Shown piece after piece: positions 43,898-56,311 of a DNA stretch of 60,000 nt (position 1 is the stretch's first letter; every line of letters begins with the position of its first letter). Source of the stretch: Cryptomeria japonica (taxonomy: Eukaryota; Streptophyta; Pinopsida; Cupressales; Cupressaceae); contig NC_081409.1 in assembly GCF_030272615.1 (NCBI RefSeq), positions 872,629,927 through 872,689,926 of the forward strand. The letters run 5' to 3'. The notes beneath the pieces were generated by a model, which saw only the letters and a program-made list of their open reading frames with translations, searched no databases and was not told the origin of the DNA. A program made the position numbers and the translations under genes.

Positions 43898-44270
43898 CTG
43901 CTCGATTCAACAAAACCAAAACCAAAACCACAATTAGTGGCATAAACAATTTCCTTGAACAAAATAAATATGTGAATGCAAACAATATCATACTCAAATG
44001 ACAGCAAGCAATACCAAAAACAATTAACTTCTGATGCTCGACAAAATTGAGAAAGGACCCTCAACAAATTATAAGATTTTTATATTTTAACAGCAAAAAT
44101 AAATAACCCATGCCATGTTTTTTAAAAGTCAAAATAGAAGTTCCCATTACTATCATGAGCTTGACTACAATGCATGAACATGCCCAAATTTAACAGTCTC
44201 TCTCACTGTGATGGGATCAAAACAATTAGTTTATTCGGTCTAATGGTAAAGAGTGATTTAAACAGCATAC

Positions 44271-44416
44271 CTCCTGCTGCCATTCCTGAAGCAACTCCAA
44301 GGGCCTCCAAAGCACCAACTGCAACAAAACGTAACTTAGGAAAGGCCAACATTTCATCTGTCACAATGCCCATACGGTAGCGAACATATAGAATGGAAAA
44401 GTAAACCAGCACATAC
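44271..44416 (-). CDS. CLT gene exon 2 (146 nt)
   Basis: Acceptor GGACTACAG at 44417 and above, donor GTATGC at 44265-44270. It encodes YVLVYFSILYVRYRMGIV, then TDEMLAFPKLRFVAVGALE, then ALGVASGMAAG. This is characteristic of plant CRT-like transporters (a membrane helix, a loop, a glycine/alanine-rich helix). Phases fit exon 1 (two bases carried) and exon 3 (one base carried). Confidence 0.9.
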
Positions 44417-44949
44417 CTGTAGTCCAAAATGCAAACTATAGCCAGGATCACAATGCACATAAAAGAAGAGAAAATAGACTGACCTTACAAGCCTCAACAT
44501 GTCTTTGACAGATTAATCTACAAGACATAGCAAGCGTAGATAAAAGGATTCCTCTATCATTAATATTTATATAGCAACCCCAACAAGTATAGAAAATATG
44601 TTCTTAAATTATAGCCGAAGATGGTTTGTAATTTAAAAATAGCTACAGAAATGACATAAACTATGTAAAAATAAATCTCCTTTACTTCTTACCAGTTACC
44701 TGAAAAATGAATTTTTGGAAGGATCTAAAGGTAATTTGCTTAACTTCACTCTCTACCACACATTAGAGCTAGGAGTGCTTGGCCAGCTCTCTGAACAGAT
44801 GAGAGAACACAAAATGCTTCTGAAATTAGGATGTGAAACACACAAAGATTTGTTCATAAGCAATGCAGTTGCACTTCCAACTACTCTTAATTTTGGAACA
44901 GATTGTAGTTGTTGTGCACAGCCTATTACTATGTTTCAATAATATGGTT

Positions 44950-45070
44950 TATTTGACTATGCATTAATTTATTGTTGGCTTCAAGTAGTTATAAACGTTG
45001 GTTGGTCCACAGTTGTGTTCCTCTTGGCAATTGTCAGGTCCTTTAAATAGATTTTGTATTGTCAAGGAAA
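44950..45070 (+). repeat. Dispersed repeat, partner of 33232-33345
   Basis: TTGTTGGCTTCAAGTAG..., GGCAATTGTCAGGTCC... and AGATTTTGTATTGTCAAGG match the other copy in reverse complement. Confidence 0.55.
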
Positions 45071-46509
45071 GCAATATGATCTAGGCAAATCAAGTCTGAT
45101 CCTAAGCTGACCATCTCTGGCATACTTTTGTAATAACTTCGCATGCAAGTAAAGATTGTTAGAAATATTTTCATTGATGTCAAAAGCACTCAGTCGTGAT
45201 TGTTAGACTCCATCATTGATGTCAAAGGTGAGATTGTATATGAAAGAATGTTTAAAAGGTTGTCATGATTATCATTGATGAAAAATAAGATCGATATCAA
45301 AGGAGAAGTCAGACCATTTGGATTTAATAAGAGAAATACAATGATTGTCTTTCTTTTGGAGACACTAGTAGTAGTGCCAATGAAAGAGATGCTAAGCAAT
45401 TACCATTAAGAAAGGTAGAGAACTTATATTCAGACTAAAGAGCCATAACCAAGCAAGAAGAGCATCAGTTTATGTGCAGTAGTAATAGACTAGAGGATTT
45501 AGGAACAAGACAATAACTATATAGAGAGTTGGTGAGACTTGGATAATAGCAAACTCATACAGTGATCAGACTGATCAGGTTATACATATGACAGGAATTT
45601 GTATAACAAGAACAATAGCAATATTACACAACAAACAGATCTGTGATAAAGGTTGGTTACACAGAAAATATAGGAACACCTATATGTTTAAAAACAATGC
45701 TTATGAAATATCAGAAATTCGTTTGATTAAAATATGAAGATTTCAGACAGTGACTTCATCATACTATAAGTCTGAAAGTTTTATGTAAGACAAGATAATA
45801 AAACCACAAAAAAAAAAGACAAGATCAAAAGCACAAAAAAAAAATTGTCTTATATGAAAAGAAAAAGTGGGTATCCAATTTAGATTTGAAACTTTGTCAA
45901 ACGTATTTGGAAGCACTTTGCATATCATATTGGTGGGGCCCGATGCCAAACCTTGTTTTGGAAATTATGTTGAAGTGGAGTATGGAGCTTACGTGGCATA
46001 GAATTTTGATATACCAAAAGTTCTGTGGCAGTTTTAATTAATAAACAAATGATTACTTGGCTAAAAACAATAAATCATGATATATCAAACCAGCCTTCAT
46101 TACATTATCACTCACCAATACCTCAAATCATACAATCAAAGGAATTCATTCAATCAATCAATTATTCATCAATCATTCAACCATCAGAAGACAGACTAGA
46201 TAACTACAGCAATATTGACACCTAGTTGAGCGATTATATATTCTGTTTGGTGGTATCATCTGCATACATAGTAATAATATTTATATCTGCATTCTTCAGA
46301 TTAATATACTGCTGCTTAAAATTATTCAATATAGCATAATGTCACCATACATCTACTTCTGCATATTTATGACAAGTTATGCTGCTGTTAATGTTCTAGA
46401 CATACTTCTGTATATCCATGACAAGTTATATGCTGCTGATAATATTGTTTATACATGTTCTGAACATAGATCTGATTATGGGTATTCTGTAATAATCTGA
46501 ATGCTTCTC

Positions 46510-46925
46510 AGCCATGATGGAAGGTGAGGAGGTTATCGGTAGGGGAACAGTGTTGGGGTCACCTCTAAGCACGGCACCTCATGGTATGTGACCAAGGAGT
46601 CTCTATGAGGCCAAAGGGGGGCGAAGGTGCTCTGCCTTTGGATTTAGGAGGGTTAGACTTTCTGGGCACCCTATTGAGAGAAGTCCTTATCCTCTTTACT
46701 ATGGTGAGAGCTCGAACTATGTATATCTAATCATGTGAGTAGGAGAAGAGATGTGATTGAGGGGGAACAGTTATAAGGATGCCTCGCTAGGTATGGCACC
46801 TCATATGTATGGCATGTGCCACATGAGGCCAAAGGCGGGGAATGAGCACTGCCTTTGGACCTAGGATAGAGGACCGCTAGGACACCCTACCAAGTCACTT
46901 ATCCTAGCTTACTATGGTTAGTATT
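46510..46925 (+). repeat. Two diverged ~215-bp units
   Basis: Each unit contains GGGGAACAGT, a GGCACCTCAT, GAGGCCAAAGG(C/G)GGG, TGCCTTTGGA and CTTACTATGGT-type order of motifs. Probably a fragment of an LTR; the element type is not identified. Confidence 0.5.
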
Positions 46926-46950
46926 TCTTATTTAGTCTAAATTATTTTAC

Positions 46951-47226
46951 AATCAAATTGCAAATTGTGATTTACGTTTTCAATCTCTATAATTTGTAGT
47001 TTAATTTGTAATTGTTATTTACTTTATGTATTATAGTTGTTAACTGTTTCCTAGCTTGTTGCAAGTTTTTTCCTTAAAAGATAAAGGCAATCAAATTGCA
47101 AATTGTGATTTACGTTTTCAATCTCTATAATTTATAGTCTAATTTGTAATTGTTATTTACTTTATGTATTATAGTTGTAAGTTGTTTCCTAACTTGTTGT
47201 AGGTTTTTTCTTAAAAGATAAAAGTA
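46951..47226. repeat. 138-bp tandem duplication
   Basis: AATCAAATTGCAAATTGTGA starts at 46951 and 47089, and the two copies are nearly identical over 138 bp. Confidence 0.85.
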
Positions 47227-47515
47227 TTCTCTTTTTAAACCCTTCCTTAACCCTTCCTTATTGATTGAGAACAGTAGTTCAGAGTAAAACTAGGGCATTC
47301 CATAAAAAGGGACATTACACATTTAAGAATTAGGGCAGAATTTAGGCATTTTAAATTTAGGGACATTACATAAGTTGTGCATAATCACTAGATGCTATGT
47401 TAAAGAATGAAAATGCAAGTTTAACTAAATACAATTAACAATGAAATGCCAAAATTTGAAAATAGACACTAAGCTAAATGCAATCAATTGGTGCCATACC
47501 ACAAATTGAACATAC

Positions 47516-47937
47516 CCAAATGTAGTAAGTTGGGCCAGGAAGAAAGGGTAATCCTTCAGTGGTACCAGGGCCAATTTATAGAGCACCCTATTAGCCACAG
47601 CAAATGCCACTGTAACTGCAGCTGCAGTTAGAATTTTAATTTTTTTCTGTGATTCTAAAGACGCATCCATCTCTAAACTGCTGGCTTGGACACCTGACAA
47701 AATTGGGCATCCACGCTGGCACCCACCTAGGCTTCCATGTCTGTTAGTACCCCACCATTTTGCAGCCCTTTGAGAACCACGGTTAGATGGTTTGAGGGTT
47801 TTGGGTGCAAACAGAACAGTTCCAGCTATGCCATTATTTACAGAAATCTTTCTGAGAGTTTTGATTGGTGGTCTTACAAGCGAATATGAGTTGCAGTGGC
47901 TGCAGATGGGGATCCGAACCGACAGTATAATTGCCAT
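47516..47937 (-). CDS. CLT gene exon 1: plastid CRT-like transporter, N-terminus
   Basis: ATG at 47937, donor GTATGTTC at 47508-47515. The 140 codons begin with a Ser/Arg/Lys-rich, acid-poor stretch (MAIILSVRIPICSHCNSYSL, ...), as expected of a chloroplast transit peptide. The first membrane helix and loop follow (KKIKILTAAAVTVAFAVANR, VLYKLALVPLKDYPFFLAQL, TTFG). The family (CLT1-3, related to the Plasmodium chloroquine-resistance transporter, drug/metabolite transporter superfamily) exchanges glutathione and gamma-glutamylcysteine across the plastid envelope in Arabidopsis. Only about the first 200 residues are in this window, so function of this copy is unproven. Confidence 0.9.
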
Positions 47938-48149
47938 GCTTTAGCGTGAAGTGGGTAGCACTCGTCCGCATAGAATACTCTTTATGACGAAGAATATGTT
48001 CCTGAAAAGAACGTTGTTTTTTTTCGACTGTTTGAAAGTATCGAAAAGGAATGTTGTCTGCTAATCTGAGCTAACTCTGTATAGCTCGTTTAGAGGTGTC
48101 ACCCTAGACCGAGAGGGTTGAAGACCCGTGGCTGCCCTACTTGTTTGCA
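47938..48149 (-). promoter_or_regulatory. CLT 5' flank between the ATG and the LINE
   Basis: Only about 210 bp separate the ATG from the LINE 3' end. No clear TATA box is visible. A weak repeat (GAACGTTGTT and GAATGTTGTC) lies at about 48010-48060. The native promoter is either very short, within the LINE, or beyond it. Confidence 0.35.
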
Positions 48150-49905
48150 TGAGTTTTCTAGTGAACGAATGAATGAATTTATTAACGTTCACGGGACTAA
48201 TCAGTTTATAGGACCAAGAAATCAAAGTCTAGCATAACTTCATAATCTTTTTCATGTCAAATCTTCTGTTTTAAAACTTGACCAAAAAACTAGCAATCTA
48301 ATTGATCTTATCCTCGTCAAATAAATGATGCATGTTGTCACTTTTCAAGATGCACTCATATTGAGCACTAATATCATCATACGTCTTACACTCACTGAGA
48401 AAGTGTTATTCAGTCTCAATAGCACCCATCTCGCAAAACAGGCAAATTCTCTCTTCCCATAACTCTTTGGGCCTTTTCTACCTACCCGTTTCACATCTGA
48501 GATGATGTGAACCTGTCCTTAATTGAGCCACTAACGGTCTTGCTTTGCCTTTAATAACTGCCCCTAAGTATGCTTTCTCTCCATGATCCCAATTTGGGTT
48601 AAACTCTTTGATGTAGTACTTCTTTTTTCGACCAATACAATTATTCCACATGGCATTTTGAAACTTTCCTATGACCAACTTTTTAATTTCCTCATTGGTA
48701 TTCGAACATTCGTGCAACTTGATGTTCCATTTGTTCAGCCACTTATTGTTTTGTTTCATCCAAGTTTTCTGCCTACGGTTAAGTCCCTCTTCCATGATGA
48801 TTTTGGGTCACTATTGATTATCCATGATTTCCACCTTCTTTAGATAACTTATTAACCTGGTGATCGTTGAAGCCTCCAATGGGAAAGTACCTACTTCCGC
48901 TAAAAGGATCTCATATGGCACTGACGTTTTAACTTTGAGATTGTTTGTGATTAAGTGCTTTTGAATCCTCTTTAGTTGTCTCGATCCACAGTTTGACATG
49001 TTGCCTCCCCAAACTTTGCAACCATATAGAACAACCGAAGTAACCAACAAACCAAAAAGAGTTTTCTTGGTTTTCCAATCCCACAATTCAACTTTTTTGC
49101 ACCTATTTTGGAGTAGAAACAAAGCTTTCCACCCTCCCTGTATCATTTTCGCTCTACAAGTCTCCCAACTAAGCTTATAGTGGAAGTCAATCCCTAGATA
49201 TTTGTATTCTTTCACAATTTCCAGCGGGCTGCCATTGAAGAGGAAGGTAATATGCTTTTATTTCCTCTTTAGAGAGAAAATCATGATCTTGGTTTTAGTA
49301 ATGTTCACCTGCATCCCTACCTCCTGACAAAAGTTCTCTAGTGCTTTTAAGTGCTCTCTGAGCCCATGAGACGTTTTAGAAATTAGGATAAGATCATCAG
49401 CGTATAGAAGTAATTTCACCACATATTCTGCAAGTTGGACGTTGTTTCCCTTCATTTTGTTCATCCATGCTTCTAATTTATCAATGTATAAACTGAATAA
49501 AGTCGAGGATAGAGGGCATCCTTGCTTAACGCCAATATCACTACCAAAATACTCAGACATTCCCTCACTAGTTCTGATTTTAGCTCTAACTTTCTCATAA
49601 AGTCTATGCACTGCAGCTCTATACATGTTGGGAACACCCAATTCTTCCATTCTATTCCATAGTTTGTCTCTAGGCATTGTGTCAAAGGCTTTCTTAAAGT
49701 CCACAAAACAACAATATGCTTCTTCCCCTTTATTATCCCATGTTTTCTCTATCAAATGTCAAAGAGTGATGTAGTGATCAATGGTAGAGTGCTTAGATCT
49801 GAAACCCGCTTGACCTTTGGCTCTTTTTCCTTCATTTTTTGCCCATCTGTCGATTCTACGCTCTACCATGCTCCTGAAAAGTTTGCCTAGAATGGTTTAT
49901 AAATC
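48150..49905 (-). mobile_element. 5'-truncated LINE with RT and C-terminal zinc-finger remnant
   Basis: On the minus strand it starts near 49905 within RT (TILGKLFRSMVERRIDRW). The palm follows (CCFVDFKKAFDTMPRDKLW; GVKQGCPLSSTLFSLYIDKL; LLLYADDLILISK; VNITKTKIMIF). Then come NGSPLEIVKEYKYLGIDF, the thumb, and a Cys/His finger (ICLFCEMGAIETE, HFLSECKTY). In-frame stops occur at about 49755, 49255, 48800, 48478 and 48400. The 3' end carries AATAAATTCATTCATTC, a short-repeat tail. Clade not assigned. It lies head-to-tail in front of CLT. Confidence 0.85.
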
Positions 49906-52839
49906 ACAATATTGGTTTTGAGGTTTTAAAAATGAGGTAATAAGTTAGGCAGTTTGATAATGAGGAAATAGTTAAGTGTGTTTGAATTATAATAATGTTA
50001 GAATGGCTAATTTTTTTATAAGAAATCTCAATATTTCATTCTTATGAACAATTGTTTACATGTAATTAGTGTTTAAGTGAACCATTAATCTTTATGAGAG
50101 ATGGGTTCGTGTGAACCACTTGACCCATGAAATATAGGTTAATGAATTTCACTCAAACTATAGAATTGAACCCTAATAAAACATCCTTATGTACTTCACA
50201 AGATTTCTTTTTTGGAGGTGAGGGATAGGGAAGTAATTTTTAAGATAAAAAATTTCTCAATTTTTGATGAAATGAAAAGTACATAAATTATCTTAATAAA
50301 AGATCATAATACAATTTAAAAAAATAAATATTAAAAAAAAAGAAGACTGAAAGATAACAAAAGAATTTAAACAAACAAATTTTCTTGAAATTTTGATGAT
50401 ATGAGTTTCTCTCTAATACAATTTTGAAAAAGAATGAATTTTCGTAACATAATTTCAAAGTTAAGAAAGTAAAGAAACTCTTTTTATCTTTTCAAAATAT
50501 ATATTTTAAATTGAATAAATTAATAATTTTATTACATTCTATTGCAACATGTCATTTACATAATCCTTGTAGAGTTTCCCCTATGGCACCTCTCTACCTA
50601 TGGCTCAAGATGTTGGAGTTACGGATGCTTAATATTAGCTTTGAAAATTGTAGGCTTCTCTCCTTGATAGCTATTTCTCAAATTGAAATAAGGAGGCTAG
50701 GATTGCTTGGGTAGAGAGAAGGCACATTAACAAGAAGAGGTTAGAATTCTCCAAGTGATAAGATAGGGTTAATCCTTGCAATGGAGAATGGGTCTCGATA
50801 AATTGGCACTACAAGACTACACAAAAATTTGTGTTACCTTGCTAGCATGTGAAACATGTGTCGCCTCACTGGGATAGCATGAGGTTGATGAGGAAATAAC
50901 AAGTTTAACACTATAGGGATGTGCTCCAATCAGAAGAGAGCTTAGCACTTACACTGACCAAAGAATGACTAGGTCCCATTGATGATCGAATAGTTTGTGC
51001 AGCCCCTTGACCTTGACAACTTTGGCACATCTAAGGCCTGTGAGCTTGAGTTGGCCATTGATCTTGATTGAACTAGCAAATAAAGTTCATCAGAAGCTTA
51101 GGAAATATGTTTAAAATGTTGGACTTATGAAAAATAAAAGTGCCTAGGACAATTAGTTACTAGGAAGAAGGGTTGGTAAGGAGATAGTTCTAACCCTTCA
51201 AGTTGTCACTTAGGAAATGAATTACTAACGATAGCAAGCCAACTTCAAAACATAAGCTCTAAGGTTTAGGGTTTTGAAGCAAAGGCTTAGGAAGTCTTAG
51301 GGATTTAGGCTTAGGAATTAAGTAGTTTGTGTCTTAACCTAAAGGATTGAAAGGACCAAAAAGCCAAAAAATTGAGGGTTCTAGCACCCCACAACTCCTA
51401 GAAATTGTCTGCAACTAAAACACCAATCACGTCTAAATAGAAAAGGCCATGGTTGATGCTATATAACCTTGAGAGAGATTTTATCCAAAGAATAGTCTCA
51501 TATTGAGATTAAGTTGTAAACGAATTGGATAGATTACAATGATTACAATTAATTCTTATAAAAGCATAAAGATGAAACCCTAGATGAAAACCCTATGAGA
51601 GGATTAAAAGAGATCTTGACAAGTGTCCACATCATAATGAATAAGACAATATGTGGTAAATAAATCTCAATCTAATAAAATAAAAGTACTCCTAAGTTTA
51701 GCTTGTTGGTTGTTTTTCTTGCAACCCTCAATTTATAAGGAAAGACACAATGCCAAACCATGGGATCAAGAGTTTAAGAGACAACGATTAAACCATAATC
51801 AAACTAAGGACAAGAAATGTCATGATTATCCTTCTACACTTTGATCTCCACAAGACTCAAAGGGTAATCCTACTAGATGGTATGAAAATATGATAAAACT
51901 TATACCAAACAACAAACTATGGTTCTCTAAAAAGTGTATGGTTCTTAGGTGAATGAAAAGGGTTATTGTGCACTTCATTTCATTCAAATATGATCCCGAA
52001 TGCTTTGAATAACCCCGAGAACAAAATAAGTTAAACATACCTCCATCTTACACATATAGTGGAATGACAAATAAATCGATTCCAAGAACATCTCCTATAT
52101 TCTTTTATCTCCATGAAGATAGAGGAAACCATAAATGAGTTAAACATGAGAGGAAAAGATTCATTAGATTTATAAATGTCGACTCCTTTTAGGGTTTGTA
52201 CATGAGAAACACACTAGACTTGTGCCTTGTCCATTATAGAGTTAAGATGAAATACTCTCTCCTAATAACAATATAAACACAAAATCCAATGACCATCAAA
52301 CCATTGTTTCCTTACAACAATGAGGCCTCCTATGAACATACAAATAATCTTCTTTGAGATCTTAAATATAACACAATATCCCTAACATTTGACTAAAGGA
52401 AAACTTTAATTTGTTCCTTGAGCGGATGTCATCAACCAAATATCCATTACAATAAATGTGCAATGAAAATCATCATAATAATTGATTATTTTGATTAAAA
52501 ATATAATGCATACATTCAAGAGATATTACAATATGACATTGTTCATCCTAAACTACAAAATTGAATTGCTTGCCACTATCAAACAATAGACTGCGTCATT
52601 AAAACTTGAAACTTAAAGAACACTAAACCCTAGATACTTTCCCCATACAAAAGTGCATTACTCAAACCTTGGAGACTATACCCCCCTAAAATGGAACAAC
52701 AAACTCATCTTAAGTATGTGAATAGCCTTAAAATGTATCTATATGCTTGCCACTTGGCACACTCATCCACCACTGATCTGCAACATTTTGGCACTTGGAA
52801 TATTCCTCTTTCACATTTCTCTCCCTTTTTCCTACATCC
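49906..52839. other. AT-rich intergenic sequence, no feature recognised
   Basis: No ORF with a recognisable product, no terminal repeats and no tandem array. Likely old decayed transposon sequence. Confidence 0.5.
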
Positions 52840-53660
52840 TTACTTTGCAATTGAAATTTGAATTTGTAGCATCGTAAATTGTATATGCATACAATTTCAT
52901 ACTCACTTGGGTCTCACTTTGGCATTTTTGCTTAATTCTACTCACACTAGTACTAAATCTTTGATTATCATCTTCTTCCTTGCTTCTTATACCTTTTCAG
53001 CCTAGATGGAGTGGTCAAGAGTGCCTAATGCCCTTGACCTCTTGGTCAAAGATGCCTAGCACCCTTGTCCAAATCAAAAGGGACCATTTTTTAACCCTTT
53101 GATGATAAAAAAAAATTGGTAAAGAATTTATTTCCTATGTCAACCTTCTTCATAATTTTCAATATGTTTCATGAGGATAAGGATAAAATAAAATCTTATC
53201 CACTCATTTGAAACATCTCTCCACAAGTTTCTAATTAAAATTCTTCATAATTAAGTAATCAAGTATTATTAGAGTAGTGAAGGAGAGGTCAAGTATTCAA
53301 ATTTCAAGCATTCAAGATGGTTTTCATGATTAAGTTCTTATGAAGGCATCCATTAATTTAGTACAATATCAAACTTTCCATGACGACTTCAAGTCAAAGA
53401 AGATTTAATAAAGGTATATCATTTCAATTAAGCATTTCAATTTTAGATCCAGTCTCTGCCCTATCAAGGCATGCTTTCTTTTCCATTTCAATTCATAATA
53501 GGGTTAATTCTAAACTAGGGGTTTGAACTAGGCAAACCCTTATTAGCTTAACACCCTTTTTGTCAGGGTCTCATGTGTGTAAATGACAAATTTTAGAGAG
53601 AGCAAATACAGATTTCGAAAGTGTAGACTAAGACACACAAACTAGACTTTCAAGAAGTAA
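52840..53660 (+). repeat. Old, diverged LTR related to the 9600-17453 element
   Basis: Three landmarks of the 9600-10842 LTR recur in order and at similar distances: the pair of 27-nt hairpins (53013-53039 and 53044-53070), CAAGTATTC/CAAGCATTCAAG (about 53290-53325) and GGGGTTTGAACTAGGCAAACCC (about 53518-53540). Hairpins to GGGGTTTG is 505 bp here and about 524 bp in the young LTR. Ends are not definable; it is cut or bordered by the copia LTR at 53811. Confidence 0.6.
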
Positions 53661-53810
53661 AAAGATTGAGTCAATGTTGCCTAGCATGAATGACTAATGC
53701 TTTTTTAATGAAATTTTAGGGAGATATTTAGAGCAACAACCTGATTCTAAAATGGTTTCTGATATAGACATATGACACCTTTGGGTTAAGGTCACCTAGC
53801 ATCATTGATC

Positions 53811-54878
53811 TGTTGGTATTTTGGTATGGTTTTGTCATTGATGCAACACCTACTAACACTTATCAACTCTGGCACTTTGGAGAATCAACAACATTCACCA
53901 GCAAGCAAATGACTCAAGCACAGTCACCAGTATCTGGTACACCGACATGATATAATGATCACCGACACTTGGAATGGCATGGAAAACACTTGGTTATGTC
54001 AAAGACATCGTTTGGACACTTTGTCTTGAAGATTTGTTTATTGGCATATTCATATTAGCATATTTGTTGTTACCGACAAATAGGTCCAGGTTATACATCG
54101 ACAGGCTTATCTTTTCCAGATCAGCATGGCATGTTATGGAGATGATTTATTATTGTTGTAAATGCATTAAGCCGACATGTTGAATCGGTTATTGCATCGG
54201 GCATTAATTTATTTGTAAATTGATTTTATTGTAATATCCTTTAGAGCCGACCTACTAAAATTGGTCCTAGGATATGATATAAATGTAAGATCTTATTTGT
54301 AAGATTGAATGCGAAATGCGAAAAAGGATTGTGTGAAGGTATATGCGAGAACAAGCAAAGCTATACATGCATACATCATTTGAAGGTTGAAGGAGGGTTT
54401 TTGTGAAGACAATCAGAACTACACTAGTACTGAATCCAGCATAGAAGATGCTAATTTAAGCAGTACATTCTTATTGGATTTAACCATCCAATTGTAGTCA
54501 GTGTGACTCCTATTTTGTGTTTGAGCAGTGAGCTCTAGGCACTTGGCCTTTCTGCATGTGCAGACCCCATTTGTTTACACTTACTATCTGTAGTAGTATC
54601 ATCTGATTGTGGGTAAGGTTTCCCATCGTAGTTTTTACCCTTACATGGTTTCCACATACAAATATTGGTGTTATGTGTTGTGGATGACTTTGTCCTTTTG
54701 TTTCATGCATTAATCTTTACCGGTATTGCAATTAACTGATAAAACTATTTACTGGTATAAAAGATTGGTTTACTGGTATTAAGCATTAAGTTGGTTAAGT
54801 TGTTTTTGGTTTGAATTCATTTGACAACTGATTCACACCCCCCCCCCCCCCCCCCTCAGTTGTTTCTGGGACCTAACA
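53811..54878 (+). repeat. copia 5' LTR
   Basis: TGTTGGTATTTTGG to GGGACCTAACA, 1,068 bp. TATA-like GATATAAATG near 54275. A run of 18 C (54838-54855) lies just before the end, next to CTCAGTTG. Confidence 0.8.
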
Positions 54879-54880
54879 AT

Positions 54881-54892
54881 TGGTATTAGAGC
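54881..54892 (+). other. copia primer-binding site (initiator Met tRNA type)
   Basis: TGGTATTAGAGC, one change from TGGTATCAGAGC, the usual complement to the initiator tRNA 3' end in plant copia elements. Confidence 0.8.
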
Positions 54893-54935
54893 CTAGTCCT
54901 ATTTTTGCAAAAGTTTAACAGCTTGAGGAGATCCA

Positions 54936-55957
54936 ATGTCTAGCAACTATTTCAGGAAGGACAGTCCTAAACTTGATGGAACCAACTATGGCATATGGAA
55001 GATCAGAATGGAGACACATCTAAATTGCATTGATAAGGACATCTGGGATGTTACAAAGAATGGCTATACTGCTCCTACTTAGAACCAGCCTAATCCACCT
55101 AACTTGACTAAAGATGAGGAAAATGATTGTAAAGCAAGAGAAGCACTTTTGAGCGCATTATCAGATCAACAAATCATGGGATTATCAGATAGGTCTACTG
55201 CAAAAGCTATTTGGAATCATTTGGAAACACCGAATGAAGGAGATTCCACAGTCAAGATTGTAAAACTTGAAAGCTTTCGGGTCAGGTATGAAAATCTGAA
55301 AATGGAAGAAGATGAAAGGATTTCTGCTTTTATGGAAATAGTCAATGAAATTGTTTTGGGTATTAAATGTTGTGGAGGAACTTTGAGTGAAGATGAAATT
55401 GTTTTAAAAGTTTTAAGAGGATTGCCACCGACATATAAAATGAAAGTTACTGCTATAAATGAGTTAAGAACAATGCCTAATACATCAGTAACTAGGGATT
55501 GATTGGAAAACTTTCAGCTTTTGAAATTGAGGAATTTGGTCCTGTTGCTACTATAAAGAAAGATTTAGCTTTTAAAGCATCAACATCATCCACACCATCA
55601 TTTGACAAGTCTGATTGGAAAGCCTTTTATGCAAGAGAACTTGAAGAAAGCATAAGAGAAAATGAAGAACTTGAAGAACTTGAAGAACTATTTGCAAGAA
55701 AAATGCCTAAAGGTCCAGTTGGAAGTAAGTATGAAGGTAAAGCACCCTTCAAATGTTTTAACTGTAATAAGATTGGTCATATGGCTTCAAGATGGCTTGA
55801 TAGACATGCTAGACTAAGAGAAGAAGCTGGAAGAACATACAAGCCTAACCCTGAATATCAAATATACAGATTTAAGAAGAATAAAAACAAATCTTGTTAT
55901 CTTGTTGATGAAGGATTGATTGATGATTCTGATGAGGATCCGACAGACAATGGATGA
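54936..55957 (+). pseudogene. gag: copia Gag (decayed)
   Basis: ATG at 54936 (MSSNYFRKDSPKLDGTNYGI). Stop at about 55079, frameshift at about 55500, TGA at 55955. The Gag core has SDQQIMGLSDRSTAKAIW and VLRGLPPTYKMKV. The zinc knuckle reads CFNCNKIGHMASRW, so the last Cys has become Trp and zinc binding should be lost. Confidence 0.85.
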
Positions 55958-56311
55958 GTTTTTGTTGCTATAACAGAAGGTCAACTGGCACCTACAATTC
56001 AACCGGTAGAGCAGGCCTTGGTAGCTAAAATTGAAGTTAAAGATGAATGGATCAATTATTCAGGATGCTCACATCATATGACTGGTGATAAAAGTAAATT
56101 CTTGACTTTTCAGGAATATAATGGAGGTCTAGTGAGATTTGGAGATGATAAAACTTGTTTGATCAAAGGCAAATGTACAATATCTCTTGATGGTAAGCAT
56201 AATACTGACAATGTTTACTATGTTGAAGGTTTAAAGCATAATCTTTTGAGTGTTGGTCAATTAGTTGAGAAAGGATTTTAGTTACAATTCAAGAATGGAA
56301 AATGCAAAATT
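55958..56311 (+). pseudogene. copia protease (active-site Asp lost)
   Basis: The frame VAKIEVKDEWINYSGCSHHM carries Y-S-G where copia proteases have D-S-G. One stop (TAG, probably from CAG) at 56279-56281 precedes the integrase zinc finger. A single G-to-T change would give Tyr from Asp. Confidence 0.8.

Larger units (their letters stand above)
44417..47515 (-). other. CLT intron 1 (3.1 kb) with several old repeats
   Basis: Bounded by GTATGT (donor) and TACAG (acceptor). It holds a dispersed repeat (44950-45070), a two-unit repeat of about 215 bp (about 46510-46925), a 138-bp tandem duplication (46951-47226) and AT-rich filler. No other gene seen. Confidence 0.75.

Noticed and set aside
43398-44001. 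Lys/Asn-rich plus-strand frames near CLT exon 3
   Set aside because: One overlaps exon 3 on the opposite strand and the other crosses the E2 end; no product recognised.
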